From: Leucosporidium creatinivorum | Taxonomy: Eukaryota; Basidiomycota; Microbotryomycetes; Leucosporidiales; Leucosporidiaceae | Assembly (NCBI GenBank): GCA_001600635.1 | Contig: BCKL01000028.1 | Coordinates: 1 to 64,000 of the forward strand | DNA: 64,000 bases | Direction: 5' to 3' | Part shown: positions 11,900 through 24,800 of the stretch, one piece after another | Layout of the letters: each line of letters starts with the position of its first letter | How positions within the stretch are numbered: position 1 is the first letter of the stretch | Program-made: the position numbers and the translations under genes | Notes under the pieces: generated by a model | What the model saw: only the letters and a program-made list of their open reading frames with translations | Told to the model about the DNA's origin: nothing | Databases searched by the model: none

Positions 11900-13489
11900 A
11901 TGGCCTCCGAGACGATCTGGCCGACTGGAGAGATTAGCTACCGGGCGCTCGACAGTGTCTTCTTCCTCTCCTCCACCGCCATCCTCGCCATCTTCCTCGC
12001 ACGGCGTACCCCACTATCTTTAAGCACCCTGCGGCGGATGTCACTGGCACGGCGGCTCGTCTTGGGGCTGCTCGCCGACTCGTAAGCTGCTGCCAGGCTT
12101 GCTCTCGCTCGCCGAGCTGACTGGGTCTCCCCGCAGGCTTCTCTTCGTGTGGTTGGCCGGTATACTAGTGCTCGGCATCGGTACGAGCCCCCCACGAAGC
12201 AGCCTGCCAAGCGGCAGTCTGGTGGTGGTGAGTTTCGGCTCATAGTTCGGCGCTGGAGCAAAGCTGACCTTTCTCCCTTGGCATCGCTCAGCATCACGGC
12301 CTACGGCATTTCCAAGATCTTCATCTACCTCTTCCTTATGGAGCGGCTCTATATCGTCCACTCAGCCAGCGACCACGGCGAGAAACTTCGGTGGAAGTCG
12401 ACGACCTACCGAATCTCCTCCGTCTTCATCGTCCTGTGGGCTATAGTCTTCGCTCTCATGTGCGCTGGACGGATAGCCAAGTTCCGACAAAGGGATGGGG
12501 CGTGTGAGATTGGCCTCAAAGTGTTCTCGACGGTGCCGATGCTCGTCGTCGACTTTCTCGGTACGTTTCTCTCCCGTTTACGGGTCCGGCTGAGCTCAAG
12601 GACTTAGCTTACTTGGAATCAACGACAGTCAACGTATACCTCACCATCGCCTTCATAATCCCCATCACGAAGTCCCGCTTTGCAGCCTCAAAGGCTCTCG
12701 CCATTCGCTCGGCCGTCGCCGCGGTTGCTGCACTCGCTACCTCCGCCTTCAATATTGCTCTTCTCACCATCCTGCACGGCAAACAACTATCATGGGTCTG
12801 TTTGGCTTCATGCGGTCTTGATGGTGAGTGGTGAAAGCGAACTGCGATTGCGCCGAGCTTGGAGGCTGACCCTTCGCTCTCCTCCTCCAGTGACCCTGAA
12901 CGCCGCCATCATCTTCTGGTGAGCCCATCTCACTTCCTCGCAACGCTTACGACTCTCGCTGACGTCCAGGTCTCCCTGCAGGATCACCTCATCCGACACG
13001 AACGAGCCCTGCCTCCGCCGAGCCTCCATCTTCTCCTCCTCCCTACATCGCCCCTCCGACGACTCTCGTCCCTCCAGCTCATTGGGATCCATTTCCTTCC
13101 TCAGCGGCACTAAGCGCGCCTCCGAAACCCCCACCTTCCCCTCCTCTCGGCGCCCTTCATACGCCCAAAACTCGCCCTTCGCCCAGAATTACGCTCTCTC
13201 TGTGCCGACGCTGACGAGGGAAGGCGCCATATCGCAATCACCGCTATATCGGCCGCTACCTGTAGCCGGGAGGCTCAGCTTCTCCAAGGGCGTAGCTGGC
13301 GGGGCCGGACAACGAGGGAGCTTGAGCCGAGGGGGCGCTGGGCTGGGAGTGCCGAGCAATCCGGTAGAGGTGCTACTCGAATCGCCGTCGATGAAGAGTG
13401 AGATGGATGAGGAGGTGGAGTTTGGAGAGGCGGAGGAGGGGTATCAGGGGAGGCGGAGCTCGCTTTCGCCGAGTGAGGTTGCCGTTTGA
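11900..13489 (+). CDS. Multi-pass membrane protein of unknown function
   Basis: About six or seven exons encode a protein with roughly seven hydrophobic segments, among them LDSVFFLSSTAILAIFLA, LLFVWLAGILVLGI, ISKIFIYLFLMERLYIV, ISSVFIVLWAIVFALMCAG, VNVYLTIAFIIPI and LNAAIIFW. A serine/proline-rich cytosolic-type tail then runs to the stop. The pattern, including FLMERLYIVHSA and the cysteine-containing loop LSWVCLASCGLDV, resembles a family of uncharacterised seven-helix proteins common in basidiomycetes; I know of no assigned function. The boundary around 12180-12295 is uncertain: the evident acceptor before the ISKIF exon does not match the phase of the evident donor, so an alternative splice site must be used there. 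Confidence is high that this is a gene, low for its exact exons. Confidence 0.75.
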
Positions 13490-14300
13490 AGTGTCGTTTC
13501 TGGGTTCAGTGCAGGCGTCGTCGTAACATAGCTTGTTGTAGAGCAGTATTGTAGCATAGACCTGGAGTATCCGCAGTGGCATATATCTCAGTCGTTTGCC
13601 CGTTCTTCGCGGCTGACATCGAGAGGAGGCCATCGCCGAGCTTGCTCCGAGAGTGCGCTGTACTTGACTCGAGAGAACGCCTGCCTCGCTACTTCTGCAG
13701 AAGGAAGTCTGAACTGGGGATCTGTATCTCTGCCCCTCTGTTTCAGCTATCAAGCTACATAAAGTCTTCTCCGCCCGGAGCATCTCGCAACTTTCGGAGC
13801 TGCTCTCTTGCTCCTTCACTCTACACCCATCTCACCCGACCCACCGCCGAAGCAGCAGCAGGAGCTTGATATTAGTCTACTACTCGTCCAGCCAGGCTTA
13901 AGCGTGGACAATCGGCTCAACCTCGCACCTCTCCACTTCCCTCCGACCCCGCACCACAGTCTGAGCTATCCGTCGTCTGGAGGTCGCCAGGTTCAGAGCA
14001 AGCGCTGCTCGGCGACAGTTAGCCCAGCCAATAGCTCCCAGTGCCTGCATGCTCCCCTTCGGCGCGAGAAGCTCCTGCCGCTGCTCGGCTCGGATCCGGA
14101 CTGAGCTCTGGCTCGAATCGAGATGCAGAAGCGGCCAGCTCCACCGGAAGCAGGACTGTACTCTATACCAGAGCTGTACCGAGTGGGAGCATTCTGAGAC
14201 GTAAGTCGGCTGCAGACAAGTCGGCGATTCGCATCCTTCGCCAGGCGCTCACTCCTCCCTCATCTTGCTCCAGTCTTCAGCTCGCCGACACGGGACCAGC
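13490..14300. promoter_or_regulatory. Intergenic region upstream of PCK1
   Basis: The stretch holds the 3' end of the membrane protein gene, including a GTAGCAT at 13551, and the PCK1 promoter and leader. A donor GTAAGT near 14200 and an acceptor ending CTCCAG near 14274 fit a 5'UTR intron. No separate gene was found. Confidence 0.5.
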
Positions 14301-16710
14301 ATGCTTCTGCAGGCCAGTAAAAGAGCTCTACGGCTGCCTAGGCCACTGCAGCATCGACTACAGCACGCCGCACCCGCTGTCTCGCCTCCACCCCACCTTC
14401 CAGCTCGCCCTGCGCCATCAACCTCAGCACAGACCAAACGCCGAACTCAGCAGCCTGTAGCACATTTCCCACTACCACGGCCACCGCCTGCCGCCTCCTC
14501 CGAGCTCCTCCAACAGCTAGCGAAGGCCGGATTCGACGTGGGGAAGCTCCAGCGGCTGAATCGCAACGTTTCCGTGGCCCAGCTGTACGAGGATGCAGTT
14601 AAGCTCGAGGGCGCCGTCATCAGCTCATCGGGCGCTCTCATCAACTTTTCTGGCAAGAAGACTGGTCGCTCACCCAAGGACAAGAGGTGCGCGAGGCTGG
14701 GGCTCCAACGGCTCGGCGAGCGAGAGAGCTGATCTTATGGTTGCGCTACAGGATCGTCAAGGAGGAAACTTCAGAACACGAGATCTGGGTAATGCGGCCC
14801 TTTACCTCCGAGCTGCAAAGCACTCGCTGACAGCCATCTCTAGTGGGGCCCGGTGAACATGCCCATGCACGAGCAGTCGTTTGCTGCTAGTCGACGGCGA
14901 GCTATCGAGTTCTTGGACCGTGGTCGAGATGGAGTCTACGGTGCGTGCTCTGTGTGCTCTGCAGCCCGAGCTCCGAGCTGACCTCCGAGATTGCAGTCGT
15001 GGACGGCTTCGCTGGATGGGATCCTCAGTACAGGATCAAAGTTCGAGTCTGCTGCGCTCGAGCATATCACGCTCTATTCATGCACAACAGTACGTCTCGA
15101 CAGCTTCTCCCCGCCTCTTCGTCGAGCTGACAGCCCCCACTCGCAGTGCTCGTTCGGCCGACCGAGAAGGAGCTCGAGGACTTCGGCGAGCCCGACTTCA
15201 CCATCTACAACGCGGGACAGTGCCCAGCAGACGTCAAGCTGGAAGGAGTTACCTCGGAGACGTCGGTCGTGCTCAACTTCAAGCGCAAGGAGATGGTCAT
15301 TCTCGGAACCGAGTACGCCGGAGAGATGAAGAAGGGTGTCTTCTCGGTCATGGTACGTCTCCCTCCTATCGCACACCCGAGCTCTGCTGATTTCAGCTTC
15401 CACAGCACTACCTCCAACCCGTCAAGTTCGGCAACCTCTCGCTCCACTCCTCGGCAAACGAAGGACCGACCGGCGACGTCTCGCTCTTCTTCGGCCTCTC
15501 GGGAACCGGAAAGACCACCCTCTCCGCCGACCCCGCTCGCAGCCTCATCGGAGACGATGAGCATGTTTGGGCCGACTCGGGAGTCTTCAACATGGAGGGA
15601 GGATGCTACGCCAAGACGGCGGGCCTCAACGCCGAGAAGGAGCCGGACATCTTCAACGCCATTCGCTATGGAGCTATCCTCGAGAACGTCACCTACGACG
15701 CGGCCACTCGCGAGCCCCACTACGGGGACATCTCGAGTGAGTTTCGGCAGTTGCGACCTCAGCTCGGCGCATGGGCTGACTCTTCCTCTTTGAACAGTCA
15801 CCGAGAACACGCGATGCGCCTACCCACTACACTACATCGCCAACGCCAAGTCTCCCGCTCTCGTCACCTCCCAACCCTCGAACCTCGTCTACCTCACCTG
15901 CGACGCCTTCGGAGTCCTGCCGCCCGTCTCCCTTCTCACGCCGGAGCAAGCACAGTATTGGTTTCTACAAGGCTACACAGCTCGAACACCAGGGACAGAA
16001 GATGGTGTCCTCGAGCCTGTACCGACGTTCTCGTCTTGCGTGAGTAGCTTTCCGTCTCCCTCGAGCCTCGAGCAGGAGCTGATCCCTGGAATCGACAGTT
16101 CGGCGCTCCCTTCCTCACTCTTCATCCTTCGCGCTACGCAGCTATGCTCGCCAAGCGTATGCAAGAGAACGGCACGAAATGCTGGTCCGTCTTCTCGTTT
16201 CCTCTTGTCACCGACCAGTTCCCTCTCGCCGAAGCTGACCTCCCTTCCATCACCTCTCAGGCTCGTCAACACCGGCTGGACCGGCGGACCACCCGGCGTC
16301 GGCTCACGCTGTCCCATCCGCATCACCCGCTCCATCATCGACGCCATCCACGACCGCTCGCTCGCTACCGCTTCCTTCTCTCCCTCGCCCGTCTTCGGCC
16401 TTGCTGTACCCGATGAGATCCCAGGGAGGGCTGTTCCGCCCGAGCTGTTGGATCCGAGGAGTGTTTGGACCGATAAGGAGGCGTTTGATAGGCAGTTGGG
16501 GAGGTTGGCGGTGAGTTCGGTTTCGAGAAGGGAGGGAGAACGAGCGATAGAGGCTGACGGAGTTCATTCGCGCAGGGTCTGTTCAATGAGGCGTTTGAGC
16601 AGTAGGTCGTCCGTCAGTGCTACAGGGCGACCCTCGCTGACTCGTTATACTCTCGCAGATACGCTGCAGATTGCTCGCAGGAGGTAGTTGCTGCTGGACC
16701 GAAGCTGTGA
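14301..16710 (+). CDS. PCK1: Phosphoenolpyruvate carboxykinase (ATP)
   Basis: This enzyme converts oxaloacetate plus ATP to phosphoenolpyruvate, the committed step of gluconeogenesis. About ten exons encode roughly 600 residues. The ATP-PEPCK landmarks are present in order: [59 protein letters not shown], the kinase loop [14 protein letters not shown], the metal site [14 protein letters not shown], and [10 protein letters not shown] with [17 protein letters not shown]. The C-terminus [20 protein letters not shown] fits. The odd part is the N-terminus: the only upstream in-frame ATG (14301) gives about 67 residues without any acidic residue, rich in Arg, Pro and Ala. The yeast enzyme has only a short leader. 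It may be a mitochondrial-type presequence, or an undetected splice may remove it. Carbon-source regulation is expected from the family; I did not identify its sites. Confidence 0.93.
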
Positions 16711-17312
16711 GCGGGCGACGAGGGGCAACATTAGTCTAGGAGGGCAGGTGAGGAATCCGTGGTGTATATGTTCAGCTACAGCAATTTGTTCGTCGCTGTA
16801 TCATCGAGCTCTGGAAGTCTCGTTTCGCGGGAGACTCGAGAGAAGAACGAGTTCGGCGAAGGCAAGGAAGCGACTCCTCTGGGACTCTGGCGATACGGGG
16901 CTGCATTCGAACAGGGAAGTGCGACCCTTCCCGACGTTTCTGCGTGAGTCGGCCGAACCGGGAAAAGCGCGATCGAAGTGACTTCTCCTTCCTCGACTCG
17001 ACCTGGCTGTTCAAGGCGAGGACTTGGAAAGCTGAGGGGTCCAAGCTTTGTCTCCCGACCGTTTCGCTCGCGGCTCTTGTAACACGACAGCCGACTCCGG
17101 AGAGCAGGGGATGATATTGCAGAACGACAGCTCAAAGCTTTCTAACGCGCTGCATTTGTCCAAGATGGCCTTGAGACATGCGGGAGCGCTTCGCCCCTTC
17201 GTCCTGGATCCTGAGACGAAGGAAGCACACCCGAGAAGCTGGGCGGCGACCTTTTTGATCTCCTTCACTCACCTCTATACGCTCGACGCGACTATACTAC
17301 TACAGCCCCGCC
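16711..17312. other. Intergenic region PCK1 / deacetylase gene
   Basis: About 600 nt contain the PCK1 3' end and the deacetylase promoter and leader. Short frames show no family features. A TCGGCGA word occurs at 16852. Confidence 0.45.
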
Positions 17313-20300
17313 ATGCTGGGCTCACTCGGACGGTGTTGTTGGCTGCCGCTCCTTCTTCTGCTCGTTTCAAGGGCGACGGCTCAGGTCTTCAACTGCGTGG
17401 GAGGGTGAGCGCATCTTTCTCGGGTATTGTTGAACAGCTGAAGCTAACCCTGCTCTCCTACAGCTCCATCTGTGAGATGCGGCCTTGCTTCCCCCTTCGC
17501 CGATCCCTCTCCCTCGTGCGACGCCCCGTCGCTGACCTTCTCTGCTTCTCCAGACATCGTTGCGCACGCCGATGATGACCTGCTATTGTGAGTAGAAATC
17601 TCTCGACTGGAGCGTGGCTTCAGCTGCTGACTCCTCCCGTTCCCAGCGCCTCGCCCTCCCTCCTCGCTGACACTCGCCAGGGCTGCTCCACCACCATCAT
17701 TCTCACGGGAGGCGACTCGGGCTCGGGACTGGCATACGCCGAAAGTAGGGAGAACGGAAATGAGGCAGCAACAGCGTGGATGGCCGGCAAAGACGATATC
17801 TTCAGGGAGTTCAACGCGACCTTCGGCGGTAAGGTCGTGCTCGTACGCACGCTGGTGGCCAGTCCGGGGCTGCAGAAGATATACCTGAAACTACCAGACG
17901 GAAACATGGATGGCTCAGGCTTTGCTGCTACCGGGTGAGCTCCCTCCCAGTCCCCTCCTTCGCCTCCCCGTTCGTCGGCGCCGAGCTGACCCCGCCACCT
18001 TCAACTCGCAGCTACCAATCCATTCGCTCGCTCTACTTTGGCAACATCAACACCATCACCTCCCTCACTGGCGTCTCATGGTCTCTCACCGACCTACGGA
18101 CGGCCCTCGGTCAGATCGTGACGGCGCGCCAGCCCGAGAGCATCAGGACTCTCGACCACCTCAGCGACTTCGACGCGGGAGACCACAGCGACCACCTCAC
18201 AACAGGCAGGATCGCGAATAGCCTCATCGCTACCTACGCTCCCTCCGCCAGCTTCTCAGGGTGAGTTCTTTGGGTTCGGCGCGGGGGGAGCTCGGCGCAG
18301 GAGGAGCTCGGCCCGAGGACTCGAAACGGCGGGGCTTGAAGTAGGGGGACACGGTAGCTGACCCTACTGTCTCACGTGACACAGGTTCATGGGCTACCCC
18401 GTAAGCAACCTCGCGCCCACGCTCTCGACCACCTCCTCCGAGTACCAAGACAAGCTCTCCGCCTTCTTCGCCTACGCTCCCTACGACGCCAACGAATGCC
18501 AAAGCTACGACGACTGCGTCAACCAAGGCCGAGGAGAGGTCTATTGGCTCCAACGTCAGTACGAGGTCACTCCAGAGTTGAGGACGACCTCCACTGTCGG
18601 CTCGAGCACCGAGCCCGTCACCCTTCCTCCCGGCGTCAACGTCGCTGGCTCGGCCAAGGCGACTGCTAGCAGCGTCGAGTCGACGCTTACGCCCGCCAAG
18701 TCTGCCATCGACGGCGTCATCGGAGGCTGGCCAGGAAACGAGGGCGCCGAGTGGTCTTCGAGCGGCGGCAAAGCCGGGAGCTGGCTCAAGCTTACCTGGA
18801 CGACGCCTCAGAACATCTCGGCGATCGTCCTCTACGACAAGCCCAACCTCGTCGATTGGCTCCAAGCCGGCACTCTCACCTTCTCGGGAGGTTACAAACT
18901 CCCCGTCACCATCGCTACCAACGATGGGACAGCTACAGTTGTAGCATGGCCGAACAACACCTACATCGTCACGACTTCCGTCCTCCTCACCGTCACCCAG
19001 GTCTCGGCTTCGACCGAAAACGTTGGACTCTCCGAAATCGTCGTCCTCGGTACAGCCTGCCCCGGCTGCACCGCTACCAAGTCGACCACAACTACCAAGG
19101 CTTCGAGTACCACCAAGACGAGTAGCACCTCAACGAGCCGCTCCTCGACAAGCTCGGCCTCAGTTTCCAGCTCGGCTTCCCTCTCCTCCACCCTCAGCTC
19201 GACTACATCAGCCTCCGCCTCGCCCTCGCAGTCCTCCAGCACGGTCTCTCAGACGTCTACCTCCTCCTCAGCATCCTCCTCGTCCGCAAGCTCGACATCT
19301 TCGGCGACCGGCCCCGTTCAGACGAGCGGCAACCTCGCTCTTCTCGCTACCGCTTCCGCATCGTCCAGCGGCTCAGGCCAAGGACCGGAGAAGGCGATCG
19401 ACGGCTTTAGCGGCGTCAAGGCTGGCTACAGGGAGGATGGAACGGGCACCTATACGCAGGAGGTGAGTTCTCGATTCGACCGCTTCTCGCTCTGAGCTCG
19501 GCGTTTCCTCGCTCCACGCTGGAGCTCGAAAGCCTATTCGCTCTCCGCGACTCGAACTCACTCCTTCTCTCTCTTTCCGCAGTGGGCGACCAACCACGAG
19601 GGCGTCGGCGCAACTCTCACCCTCAAGTGGAGTTCGGCGGTCACTTTGACGCAGGTGGTGCTCTTTGACCGACCCAACGCAAATGACCGCGTCACTGGAT
19701 CTACTGTCACCTTCGGAGGAGCTACCACCACGGTACCCAGCCTCAACAACGATGGATCAGGCAACACCGTCGCCTTCGCCAGCGCTCTTACGGGTGATAC
19801 GCTCGTCTTCAAGGTCACGGCTGTTAGCGCTACAACTAGCAACATCGGTCTCAACGAGATTCAGGCGTATTTCGTCGGGCCTGGAGCGGGAAAGTGAGCT
19901 TCGGCAGTCGCCTTTCTCGGCGCTGAGCGCTCAAGCTGACTTCTCGCCTTCTTTTCGTCACTTGCAGCACCACGGCCGCTTCGACTTCATCTTCTGGCTC
20001 ATCAGCCATCACCAGCTCTTCAGCGTCGTGCGTTGACCGATTCTTCGCTCGCTCCGGCTCGGCTGACCCACTTTCTTCGCAGATCATCGGCTTCCTCCTC
20101 GTCTTCATCATCTTCAGCCAGCAGCGCATCATCATCTACCACCACGAGCGCGACATCCACCTCGTCCTCAACCGCGCCAGCCAGCACCGGCAACGTCTGC
20201 CTTCTCGCAACTGCCTCGGCTTCCTCGAGTGGCTCCGGCCAAGGCGCGGAGAAGGCCATCGACGGGTTCGCAGGTCCTTACGCCGGCTACCGATCTGATG

Positions 20301-21452
20301 GAGCGGGAACGTACACTCAAGAGGTGAGCTGTGACCTCTCTTCCGCTCTTTCGAGCTTCGAGCTGACCCTCTCCTCGCCGAGCAGTGGGCTTCCGCCGGA
20401 CAAGGAGCCGGCGCCACCCTCACCCTCAAGTGGTCCTCTCCCGTCACCCTCGCCCAACTCGTTCTCTTCGACCGACCCAACGCCGACGACCGCGTAACTG
20501 GTGGCACGGTCACTTTCGGCGGAGCTTCTTTGTCGGTCCCAAGTCTCGCCAACGATGGGTCGGGCGTCACCGTCAACTTTGCCTCGCCTGTTTCGGGCGA
20601 TACGCTGGTGTTTACGGTCACTTCGGTCAGCTCGACGACGAGCAATGTTGGTTTGAGCGAGATTCAGTGCTTCTCCGTCGCGAGTGGGGCAGCTGGGTGA
20701 GTCGGGCCTTGTTCAAGTTCTTAGGGGAGTGAAGAGAGGCTGACTGTTGCCTCTTCTTACGCAGATCTGCCACCACAAGGACAAGTCAGACCGCGGCTTC
20801 GAGCTCTTCGTGAGTAGTTCGCCGAGCCCTCATGCCTCGGCCGAGCTAATGTCCCCTTCTCTCGTAGCTCCTCCACTAGTACCTCATCTCCCTCATCCTC
20901 TGCATCCGCAACTTTGACCTCCACATCCGCTGCCGCCTCCTCAACCGCCAGCGCCTCCTCCACCAACCTCGCACTCCAAGCCACGGCCTCGGCTTCCTCC
21001 TTCTCGCCGGGCCAAGAGGCCTCAAAGGCGATCGACGGAGTCATCAGCGGCTACAAGGAGGACGGAAGCGGCACCTACTCGAACGAGGTGAGCTCTCTCT
21101 CCTCTCACCACTCGGCGTTCGGCGCAAGCTGACCCTCTCTCTCCTTCGTTCGCAGTGGGCCAGCGACCATCAAACGGCCGGCGCGACTCTCACTCTCACA
21201 TGGGCATCACCCATCACCGCTTCTAGCGTCAAGCTGTTCGACCGGCCCAACCTCAACGATCAAATCACCTCCGGAACCATCGCATTTGGCGGATCGACAA
21301 TCTCGTTCGGCGCGCTTACGAATGATGGCTCGGGAGATGTGATCAGTCTTGGCGGTAGTCTGACGGGGGCTAAGATGGTTATTACGGTGGGAAGTACGTC
21401 ATCGGGGACTAGCAATGTGGGATTGGCGGAGGTGCAGGTTTGGTCGGCTTGA
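17313..21452 (+). CDS. Secreted PIG-L-family deacetylase with four discoidin-like modules
   Basis: The start at 17313 gives a signal peptide (LPLLLLLVSRATAQ). The PIG-L/LmbE domain follows: AHADDD, the metal and catalytic motif, is assembled across an 8-nt microexon, then TGGDSG, then the second metal motif DHSDH near 18190. In this family these residues hold zinc and remove acetyl groups from GlcNAc-type substrates. Behind residue about 330 come four copies of a roughly 150-residue module with a discoidin-like look (NLALLATASASS, KAIDG, LTLKW, VVLFDRPN, NDGSG, NVGLSEIQ) at about 18640-19070, 19330-19895, 20200-20695 and 20960-21449. Long Ser/Thr linkers, probably O-glycosylated, separate them. 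No GPI or membrane anchor is seen. I infer an extracellular enzyme that docks on glycans; the substrate is unknown. Confidence 0.85.
17464..17471 (+). other. 8-nt microexon in the deacetylase gene
   Basis: The exon CTCCATCT sits between an acceptor CTACAG and a donor GTGAGA. It joins the signal-peptide exon to the exon encoding IVAHADDDLLF and gives GSIYIVAHADDD, a typical strand before the PIG-L metal motif. Confidence 0.75.
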
Positions 21453-21836
21453 GATGAGTGGGCCGAAAATGTAGCATAAAGGAGTGGGCTGTCGGTTTGC
21501 ATGTTCATATTATGGTGTAGCTGATATTGCAGTGGTTTCCTTTGCTGATCTGCTCGGGTAGAGAGCTCTCGTTAACGCAGAGAAGGAGGGACAGCCGAGC
21601 CTCGGTCGAACTTACTTCGAGGTGAGAGCGGGTGCTGCAGGGCTAAGAACACTGCTCGCCACTCCGGTTGAGTACCTACGTACTGCTTGCTTGGCTGATC
21701 GAGCTAACGAGTAGCAGAAGCCAGGGTCTTTCGTCGAAATCGGCTTTCGAGCCGCCTTCGCCTCTTGATCTCTGACATCTCGCTTCCGCCGCCTCAACGG
21801 CTCGCAGCTCGGCGCAGAGCAGCAAAGTAGGACAGG
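21453..21836. other. Short intergenic region
   Basis: This is the deacetylase 3' end, with GTAGCAT at 21471, and the leader of the coiled-coil gene. Nothing else was recognised. Confidence 0.45.
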
Positions 21837-24800
21837 ATGAGCAGCAGCTCCGCACAAGATACCAGCGACATTCCTACCGCCTCTTCCGCCACCCCACCAG
21901 GCCTCTCGAGCAGCCACTCCCGTCAGCTCTCGTCGTCTGCTCCTCCCGGCTCGTCTACAGCAAGTAGCACACCAATCTTCGACCGTCTGAGAGGCCTCAT
22001 CTCCCTCAAATCGAGCAGCTCAGGCTCCAGCTTGACCTCGACGACGATAGCGGCGCACCGACCCGCTGGCAGCGGTGGAGCGGGAAGAGGCTCGAGCGCG
22101 TCTGTTGACATGGAAAGCGAGGGGGAGTCAGGCAGCGCTAACGCTAGGAGTAGCTTGCAGGAGCGTGGGGACAAGTCGTCCGAAGAGCTACAGCAGGAGG
22201 AACAGCAGGCCCGAGAGCCCGAGACGAGCTCGAGCGATGGAGGGGACTTTGTCGAGACCTCCGAAGAGCTCGCGGAAGGTGAGTCGATCTTCACAGCTCC
22301 CCTCATAGCAGCGGCTAACTATCTCTCCACTCGACTGCAGGCTACAGTACTCCGGCGCCGCCTTCTCGCACGGGAACCTCGAGCGCCCTCCAACCCACCT
22401 CCGCCGCCTTCCAGCCCTCGTCGTCCTTCATCTTCCCCGAGCCAGCTACCACCTCTTCTCCTCCTACTGCCAAGACCGGACACGAGCCCATCACCGGCTT
22501 GTGGAGCCCAGCGAAAGCGTCAAGCGAGGTCCGCATGGCCAGGATCGGAACGGCGGGCGAGGAGGTCAAGGAGACGCTTAGGGAGTCGGTGAGGAGGAGG
22601 TCGTTCTCGAGCGAGAAGGAGTTGGGAGGATCGAGCGATACCAAGGTCACCTCTTCGCCGCTGTCGAGCTCCCCGTCTTCGCCGGTTTGGGAGCGCGCCA
22701 AGTCGGCCGCTCCCGTCAAGCTTCAGAAGTCAGACGGCAGCCCTATCATCGTCCAGCCTACCCGTCAACCTCGCACATCCATTCCCGACTTCGTACCCGC
22801 TCCCTCGCAGTCCTCGAAGGTCAACATCCGCTCGCCGACCCTCGAGGCAGGTTCCTCCCCACAGCCTTCGACCGCCTCCGACGCTCAGCCCTCCACCTCG
22901 ACTTCCACCGAAGCAGCAACCACCTCCTACCCTCCTTCTTCCGTTCCCACCTCAACCTTCGACTTCAGCCTCCCCTCGACCAGCGTCGCCGGCGAGCAAG
23001 AGCTCGGAAGCCTCGCTGATGCGTCGCAAGCCGAGCTCCAGAAGCTCATCGACTTGGCCGGATCGACGCGCAAGCTCATGGAGACCTCGACTACCACCTC
23101 GCCTGTCCTCAAGCCGAGCCAAGTTCCGCCCTCGCCGACTCGCAGCTCAGTCAAGACGCCCGAGCCTTCCTCGCCCACGAGACCACCTTCTCCCTGCCCG
23201 CGTAAGATGTCGGCAGCCGACTTCCTTCCCGGAAAAATCCCGCCGTTTAGGCGTACCCGGGACCAGTCGCGTTCGCCAAAGAGGAAGAAGGGCGAGAAGG
23301 AGAGCAAGGACGAGAAGGACTCGGCTCGAGCTCTGAAGCCCTCGGCGAGCGAGTACGTTCCGACGAAGGAGACGGCGCCCAGGTTCACCATCACTACGGC
23401 GACGCCCACGAAGGACGAGGAAACGGCTAGCAAGGAGACGAGCAAGAAGGAGATTGTGGCGCCGAGCGTCAAGAGAAAGCTGACGGTGCCGGAGGGCTCT
23501 GTGAGCTCGCGTCGATGTTATCTCGGCGTAGGACCTCGCTGACAGCTCGATTCACACTCTATCAAGGTCGTCTACGCCGAGAAGACGCCATCTTGGTGCC
23601 CGCCCGGAGCGCCGGGATATGACGACTACGTCGCCTCCCTCAGCAAGGGCTCTACTATCCGTCGCCCCTCCACCACCAACGGCAACGGCGCCAACACGCC
23701 TCATCACAGCCCCGTCGTCTCCTACCTCCCTCCCCCTCACGGCCACAACGCCTACGCTTCTCCCGCATCCACCTCTCCCACCGGCTTCGGCCCGCCTCGG
23801 GCTCTCGCCGGCGAGAACTTGGCCAACTACATCGCAGGCGTTCAGCGGCAGGTCGAGGGGTATCAGCGAGAGTTGCAGAAGGCCAAGGAGGAGGTGCACG
23901 CCAAGGATGCGCAGATGCAGTCGCTGGCGCAGGCGAAGGATGCTCGGATCCGCTCGGTGGAGGAGTCGAGTCAGGCGCTCAAGTATGAGGTTGAGCAGAG
24001 TAAGGCGAGGGTGGTCGAGTTGAAGAAGGTAGCGGATGAGAGGGAGAAGTGGGAGGAGAGGGCGAGAATGAGTAGGAGTGAGAGGGATGATTTGAAGAAA
24101 CGTTTCGAAAGCCTCGAGGCGGAGAAGGGTGAGCTCGGCCGGAGCTCTGTTGCTGCCGAGTAGAAGCTGACGTCTTGCGGCTCTCTACAGCCGAGGTTGA
24201 CACTCGCCTCGTAGAGGCATGTCAAGAGATCATCCGTCGCGAGGACGAAGCCGAGGAGCGCGCGAAGGACGCCGTCCAATCGTCCTCAGGCTCCATGCTC
24301 GACTCGGACACCATCGTGGACCTCGAACGCAACGTCTTTGACCTCCAAGACCAAATCGCTCGCCTCGAAACCACCCTCACCGCCACGCAAACCGAGCTCG
24401 CCGAGTCGAAAGTCGACAAGGAGCGCATCATCAAGCAGCACGAGCAGGAGAAGACGGCGTTCTTGCGCCAGAGCCAAATCGCGCTCGAGCAGGTCGAAAA
24501 GCACCGCAGGGAGCTCGTCAAGCAGATTGACACGCTCGAGTCGGAGAAGAGCCCTCGTGAGCTCAAGCTCAAGGAGGCGAAGGAGTCGGCTTCGGATTTG
24601 TCGCAGAGGTTGAGGAAGAGGGAGGAGGACATCGCGAGGTTGGAGGAGGAGAGGAGTCGTTTTGATGCCAAGATGCAGACGATGAGGGAGAAGGTGGAGG
24701 AGGAGAAGAAGCGCAGGTGGGAGGTCGAGGCTTCCCTCGGCGCTCGTGGTTCGGCGCCCTCGGTGAGTCGCCTGCGTCGCTTTACCGCTCGCCGCTGACC

